DNA of 46,486 nucleotides from Candidatus Cloacimonadota bacterium (GTDB taxonomy: Bacteria; Muiribacteriota; UBA6191). A model generated the notes under the pieces. The model was not told where the DNA came from. It was given only the letters and a program-made list of their open reading frames with translations, and did no database searches. A program made the position numbers and the translations under genes. This document shows positions 34,110 through 42,410 of this stretch, in pieces (within the stretch, counting starts at the first letter, position 1; the number at the start of each line of letters is the position of its first letter). The stretch covers positions 1,196 to 47,681 of the forward strand of contig NVVD01000025.1 in NCBI GenBank assembly GCA_002402105.1, in the 5' to 3' direction.

Positions 34110-35267
34110 CTACTTTAAAGATTTCCAATCTAATGGTTGAAAAGCCTCAGATTTTAAAATAGTTGGCCAAACCTCATGAGAAATTTGATGTTCTTTTTTA
34201 CTAAAGTAATGACTTTTTCCTATACCTAAATCAAAAGATGACATTTTTTCTAAAGCATCAATAAAACTTTCTTTTGTTGGGGATTTCCCCGACTTTTCTA
34301 GCCCTAAAACAAAAGCTTTGGCAGCTAAATATCCCTCTAAACTAACAAAACCACCTTCAGTTTTTGAAAACTTTTTTAAATCTTCTTTATACTCTTTTAT
34401 TATAGGTAAATCAGACTCATAATGTGGTACTACTTGAGTTACAATAACATTTGATACATTTTTACCTAGCTCTTTAGCTAATGCCTTACTACCTACAAAA
34501 GATACATTTAAAAATAAAACCTCTGTTAGCTCGTTTTCTTTTGCTAATTTAATAAAAGCTGCACAAGGCTTATATGCTCCGACCATTATAATTGCTTTTG
34601 GTTCAATTTCTGCATCTAAAATAGTCAATAAACCGTCCTCTATATTTACTGTATTTCTTTGATATCTACCATGAGCAAGTGAAGCACCTTTTTTGTATCC
34701 AATAGATTTAAGAGCTTTCATAGCACCCTTATAACCTGCATCTCCATAACCATCATTCTGTGTAAATAAAGCAATTTCTTCTGGTTTTATTTTTAAAATA
34801 TTTACTAAACTTTTAATCATCGCAGCTGTTTCTTCTGCATAGCTGGCTCTATAGTTAAAAATATATCTATCTGGCGGAGTTTTTCTTAGAACTCCCGAAC
34901 CTGTAAATGCCCCAAAAAATGGAGTTTTTAATTCATTAGCAATGGGAACTGCTACAATAGCTGTTGGAGTCCCTACATTGCCTATAACAGCAAACACATT
35001 TTCTTTTGTTATTAACTTTCGCATATTAGGAGCACATTTTTTTGGTTCATAACCATCATCTAATGCTACTAGTTTTAGAGTATTTCCATTTACTCCGCCA
35101 TTTGCATTTATTTTACTAAAATACGTTTGAATACCCTCTTTTACACCATTACCTAAGGCCTGTGCTGGTCCTGTAAAAGCTGCTGACATACCAATTTTAA
35201 TTGTTTTTGTAAAAGAGTTTGATTGAATTAAAGCAGAACAGACCGCTAAGAATAAAAGTTTTTTCAT
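34110..35267 (-). CDS. Branched-chain amino-acid type periplasmic binding protein
   Basis: The 385-residue protein has a signal peptide (about 1-20) and a type I periplasmic binding fold (Peripla_BP_6, LivJ/urea/amide type): IKIGMSAAFTGPAQALGNGV at the start of the mature part, GNVGTPTAIVAVPIANELKT, FTQNDGYGDAGYKGAMKALK and IMVGAYKPCAAFIKLAKENE. The ligand-contact region TPTAI and the strand/helix rhythm fit. The ribosome site GGGGG lies close before the ATG. No permease or ATPase of a Liv-type transporter is adjacent; instead the chemoreceptor gene follows after 70 bases (from its preferred start). Confidence 0.92.
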   Translation of the reverse strand: MKKLLFLAVCSALIQSNSFTKTIKIGMSAAFTGPAQALGNGVKEGIQTYFSKINANGGVNGNTLKLVALDDGYEPKKCAPNMRKLITKENVFAVIGNVGTPTAIVAVPIANELKTPFFGAFTGSGVLRKTPPDRYIFNYRASYAEETAAMIKSLVNILKIKPEEIALFTQNDGYGDAGYKGAMKALKSIGYKKGASLAHGRYQRNTVNIEDGLLTILDAEIEPKAIIMVGAYKPCAAFIKLAKENELTEVLFLNVSFVGSKALAKELGKNVSNVIVTQVVPHYESDLPIIKEYKEDLKKFSKTEGGFVSLEGYLAAKAFVLGLEKSGKSPTKESFIDALEKMSSFDLGIGKSHYFSKKEHQISHEVWPTILKSEAFQPLDWKSLK

Positions 35268-35374
35268 AAGTTACCCCCTATTGAAGAAATATAATCTTAA
35301 CTATAGGTTATATCAATCAATTACTATTTACTAATTAATCTGACTAGTTTTTATTCTTTTATTGTAGGTAATTT

Positions 35375-37366
35375 TTATTCGACTACTTCTAAGTCTCCAA
35401 AAGAAGTTCGCTCATATAAATCTACACCACGTATTTTTATAACTACTTTTTGCCCTGATTTAAAATCTTCTTTTGGGATACCCCATTTTGTTATTTGAGA
35501 AAACTCATCAAATCTAAAAATAACTCCATCATCAAAAGCATCTAAAATTGTACCTTCTGTTTGATAATCCTTATTTTTCTCACTTTCTTGTTTTAAATAT
35601 TTTACAAAAAAGTATTGATTTCTCTTGTTTTGGATACCTGACTTTTCAAACTGTAAAAGTTGTAGTTTCATCCATGTGTCTTCTAAATCATCTGATGATA
35701 AAATATCTTTTTTCTTAAAAAAATTTAAAAGCTGTTTTTGGTTCAAATAATCACCATAACGCCTAATTGGAGAAGTCATTTGAGCATAACAAGAAACACC
35801 TAATGTAAAATGTTTATCACAGGTAACCTCTGATTTAACCTTACCCCAAGCTCTTTTTAATTTATAAAACTGATAAAAGTCATGGAGTTCTTGCTCATAT
35901 AGCTCATGTTGTTCAACAGCTTCACGATCACCTTTTTGAGTTCGATAAATAATTGGAATTTCATTTTCATTACAAAATTTTGCAAAAGAATGGTTGGCAA
36001 AAATTGAAAATTCAGCAATCACATCATTAGACTCTTGCATTGAACGCTTATCTAAAACTAATTCTGTTTCACCTTGCTTAATATCAATATCTTCTCTAAT
36101 TAAATTAATCGCTCCGTTAGATAATCTCCATTGATATAGTTTTTCGTGCAAATCAAAATAATGTAAATACAAAGTTTTATTTTCTTCAAACTCTGTATAA
36201 GTTAAATTTTTATTTACACAAATTTTTGATGGATAAACCAAGCTTTCAAAATCAGAACCATCAAACCAAAATTCAACAGTCATAACAGAATGCTCTATAT
36301 CTTGAGTTAATGATAATTTATCATGTGCAACTTCACTAGGAAACATAGATAAATACATATCTGTTAAATATAAAGAAGTCATTCGTCTTTTTAGTTCTTT
36401 TTCTACCTTTTCATCTCCGTTTACAAAATGGGCTACATTAGCTATATGAACATAAAAGTGTCCTGTATCTTTATCATAACTAATTGCATCATCTCTATCT
36501 AAGGTTGATGCACCATCTACTGTAATAGTAGGTAATAAAAGTAAATCTTTTTGTTCAATCTCATCTTGAGATAAATCAGCTATATAATCTAAAAAATCAT
36601 CACTAAAATTTAAGGGGTACCGACCCTCGTATACTTCAAAACAAAAACCTTCTTCAAATAAACCACGTTTTACTAAACTTTCTCTTAAGATAGCTATGGT
36701 ACATAAACCAGTCTCTATTAAAGAGCTTTTATATTTAGAATAAAAATCAGACTGATCATAAAAATAAGCTATATCCTTTAAATGTAAAAAGAACTCTTTA
36801 AGTTCATCTTTTTGACTTTGAGTAAAACTATCTTTACTACTTAAAATTTGGGTGATTTTCTCTGCTTCTTGTTTCTTTTTTTCTAGAGCTTCTAATTGCT
36901 CGAAATAATTTTGAATCTCATCTTTTGAGTTTGCTAGATAGTTCTCTTTTTTTCTTTTAAAATAGCACTTATCTGCGTCTAATACTCTTGCTAGTGTCAG
37001 TACCTCTGTCAATGTTTTTTTTTCAAAATATATAGATAGTAGCTCTTCAAAAGTTAAGCCATTTTCGTTATTTTCAGCCAATACTAACTCATGTAAAAAC
37101 TCTACTTCAAACTCTTGCTGTTGTTTTTTTACCAAATCCTCACAAGCCTCTAACTCATTAACCCAAAGCTCTTTATCATCTGAATTTAAGTTTTTTCCTT
37201 GAAAAAAAACAGTATTTGATTTAATAGAAAACTCTTTTTTATTTTTAATAAAAACACGAATCCCTTTTTTTTGAATTTCAGCTAAAACACCAATGGCTGG
37301 TCCTTTAGTTAAATTATAAGCAACAATAGAGTGTTCATTAAATTGAGTAGATGACGGAAAAAGCAT
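35375..37366 (-). CDS. RNB-domain exoribonuclease (RNase II/R family)
   Basis: The 663-residue 3'-5' exoribonuclease hydrolyses single-stranded RNA. The RNB catalytic signature is at about 277-295: TVDGASTLDRDDAISYD, whose Asp residues form the two-metal site. MTSPIRRYGDYLNQKQL (about 529-545) is the second hallmark with the conserved Arg-Arg. An N-terminal small beta domain (1-60, FNEHSIVAYNLTKGPAIG...) and a C-terminal beta domain (about 600-663, EGTILDAFDDGVIFRFDEF) probably bind RNA in an S1/OB manner. The protein is shorter than RNase R (about 800 residues) and more like the RNB family of cyanobacteria and plastids. It is transcribed as a separate leftward unit with about 107 bases to the binding-protein gene. 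Confidence 0.93.
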   Translation of the reverse strand: MLFPSSTQFNEHSIVAYNLTKGPAIGVLAEIQKKGIRVFIKNKKEFSIKSNTVFFQGKNLNSDDKELWVNELEACEDLVKKQQQEFEVEFLHELVLAENNENGLTFEELLSIYFEKKTLTEVLTLARVLDADKCYFKRKKENYLANSKDEIQNYFEQLEALEKKKQEAEKITQILSSKDSFTQSQKDELKEFFLHLKDIAYFYDQSDFYSKYKSSLIETGLCTIAILRESLVKRGLFEEGFCFEVYEGRYPLNFSDDFLDYIADLSQDEIEQKDLLLLPTITVDGASTLDRDDAISYDKDTGHFYVHIANVAHFVNGDEKVEKELKRRMTSLYLTDMYLSMFPSEVAHDKLSLTQDIEHSVMTVEFWFDGSDFESLVYPSKICVNKNLTYTEFEENKTLYLHYFDLHEKLYQWRLSNGAINLIREDIDIKQGETELVLDKRSMQESNDVIAEFSIFANHSFAKFCNENEIPIIYRTQKGDREAVEQHELYEQELHDFYQFYKLKRAWGKVKSEVTCDKHFTLGVSCYAQMTSPIRRYGDYLNQKQLLNFFKKKDILSSDDLEDTWMKLQLLQFEKSGIQNKRNQYFFVKYLKQESEKNKDYQTEGTILDAFDDGVIFRFDEFSQITKWGIPKEDFKSGQKVVIKIRGVDLYERTSFGDLEVVE

Positions 37367-37424
37367 AAAAGACTCTTTATATAGTTAAAAGTTATGGGAA
37401 ATTCGGTGTTTATTATATAATCAT

Positions 37425-37456
37425 TCAACAAAATTTGCTACATTGTTTTTTGTTGA
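37425..37456. other. Inverted repeat upstream of the M23 peptidase gene
   Basis: TCAACAAAA (37425-37433) and TTTTGTTGA (37448-37456) are perfect 9-bp arms with a 14-base centre. The second arm ends 25 bases before the start at 37482. It may be a regulator site or a leader hairpin. Confidence 0.4.
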
Positions 37457-37481
37457 AAATAATCACTACAAGGTTTAAATT

Positions 37482-38504
37482 ATGAAGTTTTTAGATATAT
37501 CATCAGTCATTTTACAAATTATTGTAATTGCTTTACTCCTTTTATCAAGCTTACTTGGTGCTACCATGAACTTTGCTCTTCTTTATCTAATGGGAGCAGT
37601 TATTATATCAGGTGTTTTTAGAGCTTACTCACTATATAAAAAAGATCTTATTAGCCCATCATCAAAAAAAGAAGGATACACCCAATTACATTATCGAAGA
37701 GCTATTGCTGGTACACTCTGTCACTTTACTTTAGGCTTTAGCATTTACCTCGGAATGATTCCGGCCCAATTTAGTTCTTCTGATTATAATACTAATCTAA
37801 TTACTACTGCTGGTATGGTTTTATGTCTTCTTTTCTCTGACTTTGTTTTACCAAAACAGGTTTACAAGTCTGTTATCGCTCAAAAATTTCTTGTTTTAAC
37901 TATTGTACTTGCTCAAATTGTTTTATTATTTTTTCCTGTTTCAAACTCTTCCAAAGTTTTATTAAGTAGTCCTTTTAAAGGTAAATGGATGGTCATTAAT
38001 GGTGGTAACTCTCCTTTAGTAAACCATCACTTTTTCTTTTTATCACAAAAATATGCTCTTGACTTAATCAAACAAGAAGATGCTTTAGTTTCAAAAAACC
38101 GTGATAAATCATTAGATAGCTATTTATCTTTTAAAAAAGAAGTTCTTGCTTCTTATAAGGGAGAAGTTGTCACTACTGTTAATAAATTTGATGATTTAGA
38201 AATAGGTAAAACAGACCAAAAAAATGCTTTTGGAAACCATATTGTTATTAAAATTAATGATAATTTGTTTCTTGGATTAGGACATCTGAAAAAAGATAGT
38301 ATTATTGTAAAAGTTGGACAAACAGTTGAAGTTGGACAAGTTTTGGCTCAATGTGGAAACACAGGTAACACTTCTCAGCCTCATTTACATATACAGCTCA
38401 TGACAAAAAAAGACCTATTTGATAAACACAATTTACCTGTCCCAATGTTTTTTAAAGATTCAAGTGGTAAGGCTAAATTTTATAAACGAAATGATATATT
38501 TTAG
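37482..38504 (+). CDS. Membrane-anchored M23 family metallopeptidase
   Basis: The 340-residue protein has an N-terminal membrane part of about five hydrophobic spans (about 5-46, 75-95, 105-122, 130-150). An extracytoplasmic lysostaphin-type (LytM/M23) domain follows from about 165. Its zinc-site landmarks are HHFFFLSQKYALDLIK (His and Asp), GNHIVIKINDNLFLGLGHL (second region with His), and the final HLHIQ (HxH). The GQTVEVGQVLAQCGNTGNTSQPHLH segment is typical of the family. It is likely a cell-wall cross-bridge peptidase or a regulator of one. Upstream of the peroxiredoxin gene, but 59 bases apart. Confidence 0.88.
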   Translation: MKFLDISSVILQIIVIALLLLSSLLGATMNFALLYLMGAVIISGVFRAYSLYKKDLISPSSKKEGYTQLHYRRAIAGTLCHFTLGFSIYLGMIPAQFSSSDYNTNLITTAGMVLCLLFSDFVLPKQVYKSVIAQKFLVLTIVLAQIVLLFFPVSNSSKVLLSSPFKGKWMVINGGNSPLVNHHFFFLSQKYALDLIKQEDALVSKNRDKSLDSYLSFKKEVLASYKGEVVTTVNKFDDLEIGKTDQKNAFGNHIVIKINDNLFLGLGHLKKDSIIVKVGQTVEVGQVLAQCGNTGNTSQPHLHIQLMTKKDLFDKHNLPVPMFFKDSSGKAKFYKRNDIF

Positions 38505-38563
38505 AGGTTCTGTAAGAAATATATTAATGATGTTTTCATACACCCTCTTAAATTGGAGAAACC

Positions 38564-39037
38564 ATGTTAGATATTAATGATTCAGTTCCTGAATTTAAAT
38601 TACCTGCAACTATTGTAGATACACTGTCAAGACAAAACTTATTAGGTAAATACCATGTAATATATTTTTACCCAAAAGATAATACTCCTGGTTGTACCAA
38701 TGAGACTAAAGACTTCATTTCTTTATACGGCCAGTTTAAAGACTTAAACTGTGAAATCATCGGCTGGAATAATAACCCTATGAAAATGCATGATAAATTT
38801 ATGGCTAAATTTGAAATACCTTTTCCACTTGTTAGCGATGAAAGTTTAAAGAGCTTAGAAGACTTTGGTAATTGGCAACTTAAAAAGTTTATGGGAAAAG
38901 AGTACATGGGTATTGTAAGATCAACCTTTATCATTGACCAAGAAGCAAAAGTTATAAAAGCTTATCCAAAAGTTAGAGTAAAAGAACACGCTCAAACTGT
39001 ATTAAATGACTTAAAAGAACTTATAAAGGGTAAATAA
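38564..39037 (+). CDS. bcp: Peroxiredoxin, BCP/PrxQ subfamily
   Basis: The 157-residue thiol peroxidase has the PKDNTPGCT active site (Thr41, peroxidatic Cys44) and the conserved Arg in MGIVRSTFIID. There is no Cys at the +5 position where PrxQ/BCP proteins often have the resolving Cys (here CTNETKDF), so it would work as a 1-Cys enzyme or use an outside thiol. It reduces hydrogen and organic peroxides. GGAG stands before the ATG. The KptA-like gene follows after three bases, so the two are probably co-transcribed. Confidence 0.95.
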   Translation: MLDINDSVPEFKLPATIVDTLSRQNLLGKYHVIYFYPKDNTPGCTNETKDFISLYGQFKDLNCEIIGWNNNPMKMHDKFMAKFEIPFPLVSDESLKSLEDFGNWQLKKFMGKEYMGIVRSTFIIDQEAKVIKAYPKVRVKEHAQTVLNDLKELIKGK

Positions 39038-39040
39038 ATC

Positions 39041-39322
39041 ATGAAATCTTTTCCCCCCCCAAAAGTACTTTACTACGGAAGCAATACAAGATTAGCGCCT
39101 CAACATTTAGAGCAAGGTTTAAAACCAAGCAAAGCTGACTTTGTTATTCTAAATCAAGAAAAAGACCCCTGTATTAAGCTTGCAAAAAAAACAGGGAAAC
39201 CCCTTATTTTTTCAGTTGATAGTAAATCTATGCAAAAAGATGGATACAAGTTTTACATTCAAAAAGGTGGAGTTTGGTGGGTAAATGAAGTACCCGCTCA
39301 ATATTTATCTAAAAAAAAGTAA
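39041..39322 (+). CDS. Miniature KptA/Tpt1-like ADP-ribosyltransferase-fold protein
   Basis: The 93-residue protein aligns over its whole length with the C-terminal catalytic half of RNA 2'-phosphotransferase: KVLYYGSNTR matches FLYHGTASR, QGL, FVILNQEKDPCIKLAKK, GKPLIFSVDSKSMQKDGYKF and GGVWWVNEVPAQYL match the corresponding KptA segments. The N-terminal winged-helix half is absent. The His of YHG is replaced by Tyr12 and the Arg before the Gly-Pro strand by Lys50, while the Arg at Tyr+5 (Arg17) is kept. AAAGGG in the end of bcp serves as ribosome site. KptA normally removes the 2'-phosphate left by RNA ligation using NAD+. With these changes that activity is doubtful; a different ART-fold role is possible. 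The start is followed at once by a C8 tract. Confidence 0.75.
   Translation: MKSFPPPKVLYYGSNTRLAPQHLEQGLKPSKADFVILNQEKDPCIKLAKKTGKPLIFSVDSKSMQKDGYKFYIQKGGVWWVNEVPAQYLSKKK
39053..39060 (+). repeat. C8 homopolymer near the start of the KptA-like gene
   Basis: Eight consecutive C residues encode Pro5-Pro7 directly after MKSF. Such a tract is uncommon in sequence this AT-rich, and a one-base change would put the gene out of frame. Confidence 0.95.
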
Positions 39323-39370
39323 GATATCAGATACTTTCATCTCATTAGCTCAAAGGTTTAATAAATAACT

Positions 39371-39925
39371 TTAACTAACTGCTTTTTTCCATGCTGCGCT
39401 TTGAAAATTTTCATCCAATGGAGTTTTGGCTAAATGATTTACATAGTTTGTAAAAGTTTTCATACTAACTCCTATTATAACCTCTAATGCATTTGCTTCG
39501 TTATATCCATTTTCTAAAAAGCTTTGTTTCACTTTATCATTTGGCCATCCACGTGTCTCAACAACTTCTTTTGTAAAGTTTCTTAAAGACTCTAGTTTAT
39601 TATCCTCTAATTTTTTTCCGTTTCGAAGATCTGATATAACTTTTTCATCTAATCCCTGCATAGAAGAAACCACAGTATGAGCTGCAACACAATAAGTACA
39701 TTCATTTTCATAACTGGTTGTTATCAAAACTATTTGTCTTTCTAATAGGTTAAATGATGTCTTTTCAAAAATTTTATTTAAAGTTAAATACGTCTCTGGA
39801 GCAGTCGAAACTTCAGACATAACTGCAAATAAATTTGGAAGAAATCCATAAGCCTTAACTACCTCATTTAAAATTACTTGAGATTCTTTTGGTGCTGTTT
39901 CTTGGGTGTGTACTTTAAATTTCAT
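39371..39925 (-). CDS. Carboxymuconolactone decarboxylase/AhpD-like protein
   Basis: The 184-residue protein has the AhpD-type redox motif NECTYCVAAH: Glu75, Cys76, Cys79 and His83, with the CxxC disulfide and proton-relay His. The rest is the helical CMD fold (YGFLPNLFAVMSEVSTAPETYL, NALEVIIGVSMKTFTNYVNH). Family members act as peroxidase or reductase partners or in electrophile detoxification. The gene lies downstream of a TetR regulator gene on the same strand, and its promoter region holds two TetR-type palindromes. The likely role is defence against a toxic aldehyde, quinone or nitro compound, which is inference from context. Confidence 0.88.
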   Translation of the reverse strand: MKFKVHTQETAPKESQVILNEVVKAYGFLPNLFAVMSEVSTAPETYLTLNKIFEKTSFNLLERQIVLITTSYENECTYCVAAHTVVSSMQGLDEKVISDLRNGKKLEDNKLESLRNFTKEVVETRGWPNDKVKQSFLENGYNEANALEVIIGVSMKTFTNYVNHLAKTPLDENFQSAAWKKAVS

Positions 39926-39947
39926 TTTGTTTCCTTTATTTTATTTG

Positions 39948-39959
39948 GACCGATCGGTC
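39948..39959. promoter_or_regulatory. TetR-type operator 1, perfect 12-bp palindrome
   Basis: GACCGATCGGTC lies 23 bases before the AhpD-like start codon. It matches the GACC-n4-GGTC core used by many TetR-family repressors of electrophile-response genes. Confidence 0.8.
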
Positions 39960-39973
39960 TCTTATTCACTTTA

Positions 39974-39991
39974 TTGGACCAATCAGTCCAA
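39974..39991. promoter_or_regulatory. TetR-type operator 2, imperfect copy of operator 1
   Basis: TTGGACCAATCAGTCCAA has 6-bp perfect arms. Its core GACCAATCAGTC differs from operator 1 at two symmetric positions (G to A). Centres of the two sites are 29 bases apart, so two dimers could bind across the promoter. Confidence 0.75.
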
Positions 39992-40033
39992 GTCAAGGGG
40001 AAATAAAATTTATTACTGTATTAAAACTAAAAT

Positions 40034-40624
40034 TTAATTTTTTTCTTGAATGAGTTCTAAAGTTATATTAACAGTTGTCAAAAGAATATTTTTTGAAACT
40101 CCAGCTTTTGAACGAGACTTTAATCCACAAATAATAGTCATTAAAAAGGGAGCTAAAGTCTCAGGGGAAATTGTTTTTGATAAATTATTTTCAAATTGCC
40201 CTTTCATTATAATTTTAATAAAAGTAGTTTCAATTTTTTTTAATGATTGATCAACTATTTTTGAAAGAAGTATATCTCTTTGAGAAAACTCAGTAGCCGT
40301 ATTCATTAAAAGACAACCTTTTTGCCCTATTTCACTTTGAGTATTATTTGCTATATCATTTAAAAACTTTTCAAAAAACAAAAATGAGTTTAAGGATTCT
40401 TTATACTCAAACACAATATCTTCAATCAGTGACTTAGCATAATAAGATAAACAACTTTCAAACAATATATGCTTACTTTGAAAAGTTTGATAAAAGCTGC
40501 TTTTAGAAAGTCTCATCTCAGTTAACAAATCACTTAAAGAAGTACTCTCATAACCTTTTTTCCAAAATAAGTTCATTGCTTTATTTTGAACTTCTTGTTT
40601 ATTAAATTCTATATTTCTACCCAT
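40034..40624 (-). CDS. TetR/AcrR family transcriptional regulator
   Basis: The start MGRNIEFNKQEVQNKAMNLF at 40624 fits the family; a GTG at 40648 would add eight residues. The 196-residue protein has the TetR helix-turn-helix near residues 10-55 (AMNLFWKKGYESTSLSDLLTEMRLSKSSFYQTFQSKHILF), followed by a helical ligand-binding domain with GCLLMNTATEF, typical of the NemR/YxaF-like TetR group. It lies 108 bases upstream of the AhpD-like gene, with the paired palindromes between, so it probably represses that gene until an inducer binds. Confidence 0.92.
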   Translation of the reverse strand: MGRNIEFNKQEVQNKAMNLFWKKGYESTSLSDLLTEMRLSKSSFYQTFQSKHILFESCLSYYAKSLIEDIVFEYKESLNSFLFFEKFLNDIANNTQSEIGQKGCLLMNTATEFSQRDILLSKIVDQSLKKIETTFIKIIMKGQFENNLSKTISPETLAPFLMTIICGLKSRSKAGVSKNILLTTVNITLELIQEKN

Positions 40625-40701
40625 TGATATTTCTCTTTTAAAAGTCACATTAATTTACAGCTTTTAAGCTCATCAAAATTTTTTATACTCTTCCCAAAAA
40701 A

Positions 40702-41637
40702 TTAAACTCCAACTACCTTATTTAAAGATTTTTTATACTCTTCTTTTAATTGATAAAAAATCTCTTGAACACTCAAGCAAACTTTTATCAAACCACTAAT
40801 TTGTCCAAATTCAAGCTCACCTTGTTTTAAGTTACCTTCAAAAATGCCTTGTTTTGCTCTACCTTTTCCAAGTAATTCAGCTAAATCGTTACCCTTTTTT
40901 TCAGCAATCAAAATTTCATCATAAAAGTTTGTTTTTGCTATTCTAACTGGCATTAATGATTTCAATACTAAAGCTGTATGACTCTCATTTGCTTTTATAA
41001 TTTCATCTTTATAGTTTTCATGAGCTGAACTTTCTTTTGAACAAGCAAACTTTGTCCCTATTTGTACTCCATCTGCTCCCATAGCTAAACAAGCTAAAAC
41101 TTGAGAACCATTAGCAATACCACCAGCTGCTGCAAAAGGTATTTGAATCGCTTCTTTTATTTGAGGAATCAAGCAAAGAGTAGTTGTCTCATCTCTCCCA
41201 TTATGCCCACCAGCTTCAAAACCCTCTGCTACAATAAAATCAACCCCAGCATCTTCACACTTTTTTGCAAGTAATACACTTGGTACAACATGGCCAACAA
41301 TAATACCTGCCTCTTTTAATCTTTGAGTATACTTTTTAGGGCTCCCAGCAGAGGTGATTACAATTGCTACTTTTTCTTCTATAATAATTTCTATTTGAGC
41401 TTGTGAGTAACTACTAAATATAGGTAAGTTTACAGCAAATGGTTTATTTGTATTAGATTTACACTTTACTATATGCTTTTTTAAAAGTTCTGGCTTCATA
41501 GAGCCAGCACCCAATACTCCAAGCCCACCTTCATTAGATACACTTGACGCTAGTTTATAGCCAGATACCCAAACCATACCACCTTGTATTATAGGGTACT
41601 TAATACCAAGTAGCTTTGTTAATCTAGTTGATTTCAT
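40702..41637 (-). CDS. Nitronate monooxygenase / FabK-like flavin oxidoreductase
   Basis: The 311-residue TIM-barrel FMN enzyme has YPIIQGGMVWVSGYKLASSVSNEGGLGVLG at the N terminus, AGVDFIVAEGFEAGGHNG (about 131-147) as FMN/active-site segment, IPFAAAGGIANGSQVLACLAMGADGVQIGTKF, and a HENYKDEI helix. These are shared by 2-nitropropane dioxygenase-type nitronate monooxygenases and enoyl-ACP reductase II (FabK); the length and sequence cannot decide between the two. It has an upstream gene (the nucleotidyltransferase) only one base away and lies downstream of it on the same strand. It could act with the neighbouring TetR-controlled module, but that is only proximity. Confidence 0.85.
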   Translation of the reverse strand: MKSTRLTKLLGIKYPIIQGGMVWVSGYKLASSVSNEGGLGVLGAGSMKPELLKKHIVKCKSNTNKPFAVNLPIFSSYSQAQIEIIIEEKVAIVITSAGSPKKYTQRLKEAGIIVGHVVPSVLLAKKCEDAGVDFIVAEGFEAGGHNGRDETTTLCLIPQIKEAIQIPFAAAGGIANGSQVLACLAMGADGVQIGTKFACSKESSAHENYKDEIIKANESHTALVLKSLMPVRIAKTNFYDEILIAEKKGNDLAELLGKGRAKQGIFEGNLKQGELEFGQISGLIKVCLSVQEIFYQLKEEYKKSLNKVVGV

Positions 41638-41638
41638 A

Positions 41639-42205
41639 TTAATCGCTCCAAGCTATTACTTTTATTTCAGGCCAATCTTTTTTTAACCTAGCTACCATCT
41701 TATTATAAATTTTTTCATTGATTTGTTTTTTATTTGATCTAACTATCATAGAGAATAAATCAAACAAACCAAAAGGAGCATATACAATAAAGCTATCCTC
41801 AACTTTTTTAAGCCCTACAGCAAAAGAAGGTAGCCAAGTATTAATTCCTTCTTCTGTAGAGTGATAAGGCAAAATATCATATCCAAACTTTTCACCATAC
41901 CATGTATGTACAGAAGCTTCATTTTGTAAATCAACATCTAGTTTTAAATCATTAAATAAATAAGAAATTCTATTTTGATTTTTAAGCTCTAATTCTTTTG
42001 ATAAACCATTTTCAAAATACACTAAATCAATATCGTTTAAACCATGCAGTAGTGGCTTTTTTAATAAGTGATTCCAAATCGTCTGAGTAACACACCCACC
42101 AGCTACATAACAATTAGCTAGCTTAACTTGATCCCATCTTTCAAAAAGAGTTTGAAACAGTGATGATTTTAAAAGAATTTTTATTAGTTTTTTTTCATCG
42201 TCCAT
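41639..42205 (-). CDS. Nucleotidyltransferase family protein (DUF925 type)
   Basis: The 188-residue protein has the minimal nucleotidyltransferase pattern: CYVAGGCVTQTIWNHL (Gly36-Gly37) and NDIDLVYF with Asp58 and Asp60 as the metal-binding DxD, followed by LDVDLQNEASVHTWYGEKFG and the C-terminal FGLFDLFSMIVRSNKKQINEKIYNKMVARLKKDWP. This matches the DUF925 (PF06042) family, of unknown substrate. Its stop is one base from the FabK-like start, so they are in one operon. Upstream 42206-42410 is the gap to metH. Confidence 0.85.
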   Translation of the reverse strand: MDDEKKLIKILLKSSLFQTLFERWDQVKLANCYVAGGCVTQTIWNHLLKKPLLHGLNDIDLVYFENGLSKELELKNQNRISYLFNDLKLDVDLQNEASVHTWYGEKFGYDILPYHSTEEGINTWLPSFAVGLKKVEDSFIVYAPFGLFDLFSMIVRSNKKQINEKIYNKMVARLKKDWPEIKVIAWSD

Positions 42206-42410
42206 AATATATAAAAAAGCTATTGGGATTTCTTCGTTACAGTCGAAATGACGACTAAATCTAATATATGAAGACCTACAGATAAATACTTAAAAGAAAA
42301 ATACGCCATCAAGTGTGACCGCATAAAAGAAAAAGTTCCAAGCCACCTCAAAACTCCCTCCTCCATACAATCAATCAACAAAGCCAACCAACTTCCAAAC
42401 CCCTACTCCA
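42206..42410. repeat. Gap after metH with dispersed element and strand-asymmetric block
   Basis: Within this 205-base gap, 42225-42253 carries a second copy of the TTCG/CGAAATGA dispersed element, and 42335-42410 is nearly free of G on the plus strand (C/A-rich). No clear terminator for metH is seen. A 48-codon open frame on the minus strand (42366-42220) covers the element and is probably not a gene. Confidence 0.5.

Noticed and set aside
42220-42366. 48-codon open frame on the minus strand after metH
   Set aside because: It runs across the dispersed intergenic element and a biased block, has no clear ribosome site and no recognisable domain. Kept as part of the repeat observation only.
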